Source: Sebastes aleutianus (lineage: Eukaryota > Chordata > Actinopteri > Perciformes > Sebastidae). From it: 64,000 nt of DNA. Below the pieces are notes generated by a model. The model saw only the letters and a list, made by a program, of their open reading frames with translations, searched no databases and had not been told where the DNA came from. Shown piece after piece: positions 24,395-35,200 of the stretch. The DNA is taken from NCBI GenBank assembly GCA_916700875.1, contig CAKAKS010000039.1, positions 19,834,367-19,898,366 on the forward strand, written 5' to 3'. The translations under genes were made by a program, and so were the position numbers. Numbering within the stretch: the stretch's first letter is position 1; each line of letters begins with the position of its first letter.

Positions 24395-25204
24395 CTCATC
24401 TTGACTTTGGCCTCCTCACAGCTGTCTGATGCAAAGTAAACGACCTGAAATCTTCTGATGATGCATTTGTGCTTTGGTGCAATTCTTCAGGCAAGCTGTA
24501 AAAAACAACAACACAATAAAGATGTTGCACACATTGAATGAAGGTGCTACAATCTCACAGCACTGTACCTTACGCTTCAGCCTGCAGATATTTATGTACT
24601 TTTATTAGTCGCAAAGACTTTTGACACAAGAAACAGCCTTGTGCTCCAAATTGCTCCTGGGCTCAACTACCTATGGACTGATATCTACATGTTGCACACA
24701 CTGTATGTATACACCAGCCCAGGAAAGAAAAAGAAGAAGAAATATGCAATATAAGAGGAATCGAGAAATCACGTTTCACATGCATGTTATCTTAATCTTC
24801 AAAGGAACCCTTTAGGAATAACAATCATAAGTTTAAGTCTTGAATTGTTTCCCTTGGTGTTTTCTTTCTTTCTAAGATAAAATAAAAGATAAACAAACAA
24901 TGGCTTACAAAATACAACCAAAAAAGGTAAAAAAAAAAAAGACACTCCAAACACAGACATAATTGGAAATGCAAATATGGCAGCAGCACCTCTACATTGC
25001 CTTTTCAGCATAACTGTAGTGTACTCTTAACATGATTTATCAGAGACAAAAACATTTCTCTTTAGTGTACATGAGATAAATACAAATACAAAACAAGCAC
25101 TAATGTTCCCCAACATTATCATTTATAACTGTTTCCTACCGTTTTTCAAGCTGACGACCTCCCACAGCCCGCATTGAACGTTTCCTTCCCATCAGCTTTG
25201 GCAT
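24395..25204 (-). other. Possible two-exon small ORF (54 codons)
   Basis: The first exon (25,140-25,204) starts ATG and reads MPKLMGRKRSMRAVGGRQLE before GTAGG. The second (24,395-24,495) has an acceptor TTTTTTACAG and continues in phase (LPEELHQSTNASSEDFRSF) to a TGA at 24,396-24,398. Phase and splice signals agree, but length and composition are compatible with chance. No family is recognised. Confidence 0.2.
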
Positions 25205-25439
25205 ATTAAACCTAGTAGTCTCCTGATGGCGGGGAGGACAAAACGAAAATATGAGTTGTTTTCTCTTTTCTGCCACTTTAGATTTAATCCAGTAAACAAA
25301 CTTTAAAAATGTACACGGACCGTACAGCCCCCATTTAGTGCCACACACTAAACACAAAGATGGCTAACCTCCAGAGTTTCAGCAGTTTGGCTGAATTTTG
25401 CATATCCTTGACCTGCTGTTGTTAGTTACTAACGTTAGT

Positions 25440-25571
25440 TGGCACTTTTTTGTTTTTGTTTTTATAACTTATGACTGTACATTTAGATTGTATGGTCCCA
25501 GTAGTAGAGGTGAAATGCTACCCCCTATTTGTTTGGAGCATGTGGCCAGATATTACACATTGCACCTTTAA
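25440..25571. mobile_element. Right end of a TTAAAGG-terminus element
   Basis: It ends ATTACACATTGCACCTTTAA at 25,571, the inverted counterpart of the start at 15,074 with a few mismatches. Whether the two ends belong to one 10.5-kb element is unproven. Confidence 0.5.
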
Positions 25572-26069
25572 CGCTAGCTAGCTTACCACTGTTGTGAACA
25601 TACACCGCTAGCTAAACTAGGATTAACTGTTGGTAAATGACCTTGAAAGATCGTCAGGGATATTAATAATACAGATTTACAAACTGGGGTTATAGTTAAG
25701 ATAACCAAAAGACGACACTTTGTAATATTTTTCCAAATAAACCATTAACATTTTTCTTACCATTTGCATTTGGTAGTTCCTGTTAGCCCCCTGACTTCTA
25801 CGCTGTTGTTACAGAAACCGGGTAAAGTAGTCTATACACCCCCTACTGTTTGACATGGGTATGAACAGCAGCACTGCAATAGCAGAAAATAGTTAAGAGT
25901 TTTCTTATTTTCTGGTATCTTCTTTTCCCCCTCCCACCTTTCCCATGTATATAGTATAGTAGTAGTAGCAGTGGGATAAGATGAAACTATAATCCCCAGC
26001 AGGGGAACTGAGCATTACAGCAGCATAAAAATAGACCAGGTAGATATGGATAGGAACAGGAAGTGCTGC

Positions 26070-26655
26070 AGGGATGACGTATTTTTGTAGGCCAACCAGG
26101 AAGTTAGCATCGCCCTGGTTCCCTCCACAAAAAGCCAATGGGATTTTTCCATTGGTTTTTGGATTATTGCAGAAAATAAGCTCTGTGGCAAACACACGTT
26201 TATGATACCTACACGTTTTGTTCAGCCAGATAATCTCCACAAATGAACACCGCTTTTATGATTTTTGAAGCGTGAATGCAAGTAAAAGCTAACGTAACGA
26301 ACTACAACCTGGTCGCATGAACGCGACTATACACAACGAGGCTGTAAAGGCGGACGAGTCGGCGTGATGACGTTTAGTAGTCTTATTTAGCCACTTGTTA
26401 GCAACCGTCTTTATAAAGACGCATCAAAGCTTCAAAATTCACGAGTGGGGTATTTATTGTTGTAGAATAAAATGTTAAAATCTCTTTAGCTTGTGTTCTG
26501 CACTCGCCGAAATTGAGCCAATCGCAACGCACGACTGCAGCTTCAGTTACACTGCGCATGTGTTATACCCCATACCCCAAGACTAATGTCCACCCGTGAC
26601 CCAGCCTCCTTTCCATAGGCCTTGGTTTTAGGACTCATTCCTGTAGCACTCTATT
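26070..26655. repeat. Second copy of the 16.4-17.0 kb repeat
   Basis: From 'gatgacgtatttttgtaggc' onward this follows 16,450-16,990 in direct orientation with scattered differences. It keeps the 'ggacgagtc' and 'gcgtgatgacgt' landmarks and the 'ttaggactcattc' terminal motif. It is a truncated family member. Confidence 0.8.
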
Positions 26656-26659
26656 CTAG

Positions 26660-27480
26660 TGGAGACCCCAAAGTTTTCAAAGATACAAATATGTCAGTCT
26701 GAACTTTGTGGGGGAAAAACATTATGGAGTCCAGGATCCATAGATAGTGGAAATTACCTTTCCAAACATCAATATTTGTTTAATGAATCAACAATTATGT
26801 CTGTTGTGTTGTTTCTATGCACCACTCTGGTTTCTGATTTTATGCTTGTCACCAGTGCTGTTTTGCTGATCTGTTTATATATGGATCAGACACCAACTTT
26901 TTGGCATAAACTGTTTTAAACATTGGCTCATTCACGGCTGAGTTATGTCCAATCGTACTCAGGCAAATGCACAGCATAATCACCTGACACTTCTCACTAT
27001 TACTGCTGACAGCTCACCAACGCTGTTTGCTGCCTCAGCTCCCTCCACCACCCCAACCTCCTCCTTATGGGTAATAATGATTTAACTAAATTTTAATGAT
27101 CATGTATCTTTTTTCCGGCAGAATCCTCACAACTGCTTAAATTCACTGAGAGCTCCCTCAAAAAGCAGAGATCTTTATCCACACTAACAAACACCGTCAA
27201 ATTAATGCAGATGCATCAAACACACGCAGAGACAGAGGGCTGACATTACTGACCCCTCTCCATTTCAGCACCTTGGACAGCACTCTCACGCTGACACACG
27301 GGCTGTCCAGGCTGGAGCTTCAGTTCAGAGCTCCAATCGTCTCGCCCGATATTCACTTTGTCTACTCCACCGAATGCAGTTAAGATGCTTGATCCTGCTG
27401 TACTCAGTTCTATTGTTCAGTTTGCGAACCATGTTTTATTTGATACAAAATTATAGTTTACTTTCCTTTGTGAAGGACCA
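26660..27480. other. Downstream of muc2, nothing recognised
   Basis: No supported gene or named repeat. The 86-codon plus-strand frame at 26,659-26,919 lacks any family motif. Confidence 0.45.
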
Positions 27481-27683
27481 CATACGATTTATCTTTTGGG
27501 TCTGTGTGAAATTAATAACATGTCTTTTTGGATACATTTAATTTTTTTAAACTGATAATCATGATTATAAAAACAAGTGCCTAAGTAACAACAAACAGCA
27601 AAACACATAAACAATAAGCAAACAATAAAAGTTGGCACACACAAAACAATAATGGAGATGAGACATAAACAGAGTTGCATATT

Positions 27684-27689
27684 TTTATT
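27684..27689 (-). terminator. muc2 polyadenylation signal AATAAA
   Basis: AATAAA on the minus strand about 120 bp after the stop. Another AATAAA overlaps the stop codon itself (27,804-27,809), but that is too early to be the usual site. Confidence 0.6.
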
Positions 27690-27807
27690 TGATTAACTGG
27701 TAAATAGTCTCTCTACAATGGCATTTGCTTTGTAAGAGATGTAATGATTGTTAAGACAATATGGGAAGAAACTTTCACATCCCACATCCATTAATGTGAT
27801 GTTTTTA

Positions 27808-29251
27808 TTACACCCGTTTGGAGCTTCGCCTCTTGCGAGCAGGTTGTGCAGCAGGTTCGGTGCAGAGTGAGTGGCCACAGCTACACTCCTCCACATGGAC
27901 GTATGAGTAGGGCACCACATCTCCATTGAGACAATGCAAGTCAACTGTGTGATTGCTGGAGCGTTTCTCCCTGCAGCAGGAGCAAGAATGCTCCATAGCA
28001 GCTGCTGCTGCTGAGTACCTGAAGAAAGCAGAGGCAGGATTGATAAGTAAACTCAAAATCTGCACAAACTAAACCTAAACATGTTTGAATTCACACATCT
28101 TAATGGGTTTGTGAATATCTAGAGGAATGAAAAACATTAGTGATATCTTACATGGTGAAAGTGTTGCAGGTTCCTTCACAATACGGCATATCTACCTCCT
28201 GGTAAGACTGACAGCCATTGTGCATAACATGTGTTTTCATGGGTAATAGCTTGCAGGCCCTCTCCTTCTCCACACCTTTTTAAAAGAGATGCACAATTAG
28301 ATTGTTTTCATTTAAACCTGCAGTAGGCAGAATGTTTTTGGCATCATTCCATAATAACCTTTCAGCATATCGTAATTCAAGTGTTCTGAGATATAACTAG
28401 ACTTCTGCACCTCCTCATGGCTCTGTTTTCAGGCTTTAAACAATCTAGCCCGTGACGGGAGACTTTGACCAATCACAGGTCTTTCCACAGGTCTACTCCA
28501 GTTTTATCCATTGTTAAAGGGACTGTATGTACGTTTTTAATCGTCTTTTAATTTTTTCTCACCAAACTTTCTCATTTTACAGATAAACAGTACACTACAA
28601 GATGTTTCTGAAAACATATGAGGCAAGAAATAGGCATCACAGTAACAGAATATTCATTCATATTTGATCAAGTTGCCTAGTTTGACCATTTGATCGGAGT
28701 TTGTGAGTGATTGACAGCTGCTCAGAGACGGCAGACTCCAGCTCGGCTCTGATTGGTTGTTTTCCTCCGGTCTGTGAAATCTTGCAGATGCCGTAAGGAG
28801 CACCGGAGGACACAGAGGCACATGATTTTTTTTTTCAGATTACCTGTCTCATGCACTACTGTTAGGATATAGTGACCGTTTTATAAAAATAACTTTTTTT
28901 TAATCATATTTGCTCCATTTCTACCCACTGCAGCTTTAAGCACCTTCTACCCAAAAGTTAAGACAATGTCATACTCACAAATCTTACAACAGCCATTTGC
29001 GGCAGTCTGAATTGTGCCCTGAGGAGGTAAATTCACAACATCAACACATTTAGTTTTATACATATTATGTTCTCTCACAGACAATCCAGATTAATTTGGT
29101 GAAAGTGATAAATGATACTTACAGGTTGGCAGTTGCTCTGCTGGAACGGTGGGCAGACAATGCGTGAATTGAACGTTGTTAAAGTGTCACCGACCTTAAT
29201 ACAGGTGTAATGCAGACACTTGTTCTCAGGTGGTGACCAGGTATCTCCTGG
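27808..29251 (-). other. muc2: muc2 exons 41-44: last VWC segment and C-terminal cystine knot
   Basis: Exons are 29,123-29,251, 28,979-29,018, 28,152-28,275 and 27,808-28,018. Exon 43 has VMHNGCQSYQEVDMPYCEGT and exon 44 CSCCREKRSSN and VHVEECSCGHSLC, the CTCK pattern used for C-terminal dimerisation. The protein ends in a basic tail RKRRSSKRV before TAA (27,808-27,810). Exon 42 is 40 bp. Confidence 0.93.
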
Positions 29252-32200
29252 CTGGAGAGTAGTGAAAAGGATGGACACACAGACACACAAGACATATATC
29301 AAAATACTGAGGTACTTTAGGCTATTAAACATTATCATGTGGAGTCACAGCCAACAGAGATGATTCAACCTACCTTCAAGAGCTGAATGATGTCATCAAC
29401 ACTGACGACACAGTGTGTTTGCACACACTTCCCACAGCACACATCTGAAGCAGTTTCCTGGTACTCATATCCCTGAGAAAAAGGGGGAAGTCAGTCTCCA
29501 AGTCCAGTTTTACAAGTTCACTTTCCCAGAAAACATGTTCTTAGAAAAACAACTAATAATGGGTTTAATTTCTCTTACCAAGTCACAGCTTTTATGACAT
29601 TTCTGAAACTCGCATTCTATCTTAAATAGACCATCAGCATTGGGGTCCAACTCATTGGTACAGGTACAATCCTGACATGGAGGTCCAGGAACTGCAGAGC
29701 CAGGCTAGCAGATAAAGAAGAAATATATTCATACTTAGCCGTGCAGAACTTATGCAAAGAAATCATTTAATGACAAAAGTGATATATAAACAAATTATAT
29801 ATATATATATATATATACACACAATTATTATATATTTCCATTTCTTATTTACCTGGTATTCATTGTTTTTGTGGACACAAACTCTTTTAGGCTCTAGAAA
29901 AGAGTAAGACGATTGGAATTACATAAAGGTGTCACTACCGTCATTAGGTGTTATTTAAATTCAAGCCATGAATTAATGAGCTCACCACATTTACGTGCTG
30001 GACAGCACATTCCCTCAGGAACACTAACAATTGGTTTAAATCCTGGCGGACAGTCCGGGTCGATGGCTGGGCAATTGTTGCTGTGACATTCTGTTGAGAT
30101 GATAAAAGGGTGATAGTAAATAGTTAGCAGCCATCAAGATCATTATCAATGTATGGCATTATGACAACTCTGGAGGACGTAATGTCTTACGGCAAACAAA
30201 GATAGAACAGCAGGGGTCTGACGGATTAGTTTGGTTGACGAGGACAAACCCAGGACCAGTGCAGTTTGTTATAGATGTTGTTGGACAGTCCTTGGGCTTG
30301 CAAGTCACAGTCTTGGTGGACTCCTCACAGATGCAGTTTTGGCATTTGTACTCAAACTTCTCATTAAACTAAAGGAATAAACCACAGTTGTGACTTAATT
30401 GCAAGTAAAAAAACACAGGTCAAGACTTTAACTGAACATGAATAAGGACTCACCTCACGAGGAATGCCCTCAGGATCAAGACATCCTGATGGAAAATGAG
30501 CACTTTGTGATTGATACGATATATTCAGCCCAATGATAAGACTTGAAAATACATATTACACTCACCACATTTATCAACACATACGCCAGACTCTTTGTTG
30601 AAGAGTTTCATCCCATCAGGACAAAAGCAGCCCTCAGTAGTGTAGTTCATGGTTGGCTCAGTAGGACTGTAATATTGAAGAACAGATAGTTTATGTTATT
30701 CCTTTCAGATCTCTAAAACAGTTAATCTAATACACTGTATTCTACTCTACTTTTTCCCGCTATGTTGTTAACAATAAATATCTATTCCCACTATCCATTA
30801 TGATCTTTGTCTTAGGACAATGAACTGTAAAATGAATACACTTAATTTTTTATTAAACTCACTTGTCTTCACAGGTTGGCGGTTCCACAGGACCACATGG
30901 CTTGTAAACTTTGTTGGACGGGCAGTTACTTGCTGTTAGTGAAGAAAAGAACTGAATTAGTTATTTTTAAAATACGTTCTGCTTACCTACTGTATATAAT
31001 AAAATGTAGGAGCCTGTTCAATCGTGATGATTTGTCCCTCCTGATTCCACTGATCCCAGCATTTACAGTAAAATACTGAGGGGTTGCTTACCACACAGCT
31101 TGGTGTGGTTCCTCCAGTGCAGACAAACCCCAGCCTGAGCACAGGCAGCAGCATACGTCTGCAAACTTGTGCACTCCACTGCCGGGTTGGTAACATGGCA
31201 GCTATCAAAAACACAACCTTGGTAGAAATTGTCAGGAGAGACAAAGGGATGGCACGCCGCAAAGAGACTGTGAAAGTAAAACACAAACAAAAACACAGAT
31301 AAAAATTGTGTTTTAACTGCAATATGTCAAACTTTTGGGGACAAATGTGAACTACTACAATAGATAAGATAATGTCTACCTGCTCTTAAGCAGGTGACAT
31401 ATGGAGTCTGGCTTGCATGGAGTTAAGGTTGGTGGAGGTTCAGGTACATCGGTGGGCAGTACAGATGGTATGTGGCAGTTTGGTTGGTAAATGTGTTTTG
31501 CAGGCCAATAGTCGGCCATGATGGCACAATTTTCTATCAGCTGGCCTCCAGGCAACCTACAGTCATCAGCCTGGTTGTTATTGCATGTTCCTGACGGTAG
31601 AGTCACAAAACAGTTAATATTACAGTCAACTTCAAACAAATGATTTACCAAAATGGACACTGGTTAGAGATATATTCTTACCACAGTGGCCCTGTGTGTT
31701 ATTGCCAAAGTGCTTATATGGAAGGGAGACACTAAAGCCAGTTATTCCAAATCTAATGACCACTTCTAGGTGAAGGATCTCCAAAACCAAGTTAATGCCA
31801 GAATCCAAGATTTTAACACCATTTTGCCAATGAGGTAGTTTCAGACGTACTCCATTTTTCAGCGCCTACATGTACAGGGAAAAAAGTGAATATATTATAT
31901 GACAAGATAGAATTTAATATACTATGATAAAAGGATCCATAGTTGCTATTCCATCTACATTGACAGTAATTATCTACTGAAAGTTAGTCCTAGTTTTTCA
32001 GAACATCCAATAAAACTTTCATATGACCATATATTGTTTTACCTCCAACTGCGCTGCTCCAAGAAGGTTATGATTTATGAGTGTGATAACTTCCGTTTTG
32101 TATGATACAATTATCGATCGCGGACAAGAAACATCTTCAGTGGGATCACAAAGGACATTGTCAATATAAATGTTCAAGTTATAATTTGGATTTATCTCTT

Positions 32201-35200
32201 CCATCAAGACGTAAGTACAGTTTCCTTGATAACTGTAGTAGGATCCATCAAATGTGATGTAATGAGGATCTCCCCAACCTTCACATACACCTGAAGAAAC
32301 AAACAAAAAATTCAGTTCAAAATGTAAAATTTATATTAAAAGAGAAACACGTTAGTTAATAAATATGTCGTGCATCCTTTTAACCACAGAATGGCTTACA
32401 GTCACAAGCGTAATACTGGCAGCAGTGGTGCTCATCCCACACAAGAACTGGTTCCCCTCCATTGGTACAAGTGATGTTCTTAAGTGGTGGACATTTGTAT
32501 GGAATTATTTCAACTGTATTGTTCTCAATGCATTTGGCCATGATGCATTTGCACAAAAAGAAGGTCTCATTTTGCTGTTGTAAAGAGAAAAAAAGGGGGA
32601 AATCAGTATTTTGCAATAAATACAAGTAAATATTTCAATGTGCTAGATACATTAAGATTCTTACTGTTACATTCCAATCAGGGCAGCCTGGAGGAGTTGT
32701 GGGTGTGGGTGTGGGCGTGGGCGTGGGCGTGGGCGTGGGCGTGGGCGTGGGCGTGGGCGTGCTCCCGCAAATTTCAGTTGTGTTTTGAATCTCACAAATA
32801 TCAGAACAGATCATTGTGAGACATACACCTGATCCAATGTGTTCCATATTTATGATGGTACTCCCTGAAGGTGAGGGAAAATGATGAAGACTACATTAAA
32901 CAGTGGTAAACCTTGAAACAAAATTTGAGATCTCATGTAGTTTGTCACTGTCAAAAAGATAATTGTATTTTTTTTCTTACCTGGCTCATAATGCTTGCCA
33001 TTAACTATACAGAAGCATTCTGTAGTGGAAGTGACAGCTGTAGTAGTAGGTTCAGTTGTTGTGGTAGTAGATATTGTTGTTGTTGTTGTGGTTGGTGTTT
33101 CAGTTGTAGTAGTAGGTTCACTTGTTGTGGTAGTAGATATTGTTGTCGTGGTTGGTGTTTCAGTTGTAGTAGTAGGTTCACTTGTTGTGGTTGTGGTTGG
33201 TGTTTCAGTTGTAGTAGTGGGTTCAGATGTTGTGGTTGTGGTTGGTGTTTCAGTTGTAGTAGTAGGTTCACTTGTTGTGGTTGTGGTTGGTGTTTCAGTT
33301 GTAGTAGTGGGTTCAGTTGTTGTTGTTGTGGTTGGTGTTTCAGTTGTAGTAGTGGGTTCAGTTGTTGTGGTAGTAGATATTGTTGTTGTGGTTGGTGTTT
33401 CAGTTGTAGTAGTAGGTTCACTTGTTGTGGTTGTGGTTGGTGTTTCAGTTGTAGTAGTGGGTTCAGATGTTGTTGTTGTGGTTGGTGTTTCAGTTGTAGT
33501 AGTGGGTTCAGTTGTTGTGGTCGTAGATACTGTTGTTGTGGTTGGTGTTTCAGTTGTAGTAGTAGGTTCACTTGTTGTGGTTGTGGTTGGTGTTTCAGTT
33601 GTAGTAGTGGGTTCAGTTGTTGTGGTAGTAGATATTGTTGTTGTGGTTGGTGTTTCAGTTGTAGTAGTAGGTTCACTTGTTGTGGTTGTGGTTGGTGTTT
33701 CAGTTGTAGTAGTGGGTTCAGATGTTGTTGTTGTGGTTGGTGTTTCAGTTGTAGTAGTGGGTTCAGTTGTTGTGGTCGTAGATACAGTTGTTGTGGTTGG
33801 TGTTTCAGTTGTAGTAGTAGGTTCACTTGTTGTGGTTGTGGTTGGTGTTTCAGTTGTAGTAGTGGGTTCAGATGTTGTTGTTGTGGTTGGTGTTTCAGTT
33901 GTAGTAGTGGGTTCACTTGTTGTGGTAGTAGATATTGTTGTCGTGGTTGGTGTTTCAGTTGTAGTAGTAGGTTCACTTGTTGTGGTTGTGGTTGGTGTTT
34001 CAGTTGTAGTAGTGGGTTCAGATGTTGTGGTTGTGGTTGGTGTTTCAATTGTAGTAGTGGGTTCAGTTGTTGTGGTCGTAGATATTGTTGTCGTGGTTGG
34101 TGTTTCAGTTGTAGTAGTAGGTTCACTTGTTGTGGTTGTGGTTGGTGTTTCAGTTGTAGTAGTGGGTTCAGATGTTGTTGTTGTGGTTGGTGTTTCAATT
34201 GTAGTAGTGGGTTCAGTTGTTGTGGTAGTAGATATTGTTGTCGTGGTTGGTGTTTCAGTTGTAGTAGTAGGTTCACTTGTTGTGGTTGTGGTTGGTGTTT
34301 CAGTTGTAGTAGTGGTTTCAGTTGTTGTGGTTGATGTTTCAGTTGTAGTAGTGGGTTCAGTTGTTGTGGTAGTAGATATTGTTGTCGTGGTTGGTGTTTC
34401 AGTTGTAGTAGTAGGTTCACTTGTTGTGGTTGTGGTTGGTGTTTCAGTTGTAGTAGTGGGTTCAGTTGTTGTTGTTGTTGTTGTGGTGGTTGGTGTTTCA
34501 GTTGTAGTAGTGGATTCAGTTGTTGTGGTAGTAGATATTGTTGTTGTGGTCGGTGGTTCAGTTGTAGTAGTGGGTTCAGTTGTTGTTGTTGTTGTGGTTG
34601 GTGTTTCAGTTGTAGTAGTGGATTCAGTTGTTGTGGTAGTAGATATTGTTGTTGTGGTCGGTGGTTCAGTTGTAGTAGTGGGTTCAGTTGTTGTTGTGGT
34701 TGTGGTTGGTGTTTCAGTTGTAGTAGTGGATTCAGTTGTTGTGGTAGTAGATATTGTTGTCGTGGTTGGTGTTTCAGTTGTAGTAGTGGGTTCACTTGTT
34801 GTTGTTGTGGTTGGTGTTTCAGTTGTAGTAGTGGGTTCACTTGTTGTGGTTGTGGTTGGTGTTTCAGTTGTAGTAGTGGGTTCAGCTGTTGTGGTAGTAG
34901 ATATTGTTGTTGTGGTTGGTGTTTCAGTTGTAGTAGTAGGTTCACTTGTTGTGGTTGTGGTTGGTGTTTCAGTTGTAGTAGTGGGTTCAGTTGTTGTGGT
35001 TGTGGTTGGTGTTTCAGTTGTAGTAGTAGGTTCAGTTGTTGTGGTTGTGGTTGGTGTTTCAGTTGTAGGAGTAGGTTCAGTTGTTGTTGTTGTGGTTGGT
35101 GTTTCAGTTGTAGTAGTGGGTTCAGTTGTTGTGGTCGTAGATACTGTTGTTGTGGTTGGTGTTTCAGTTGTAGTAGTGGGTTCAGTTGTTGTGGTCGTAG

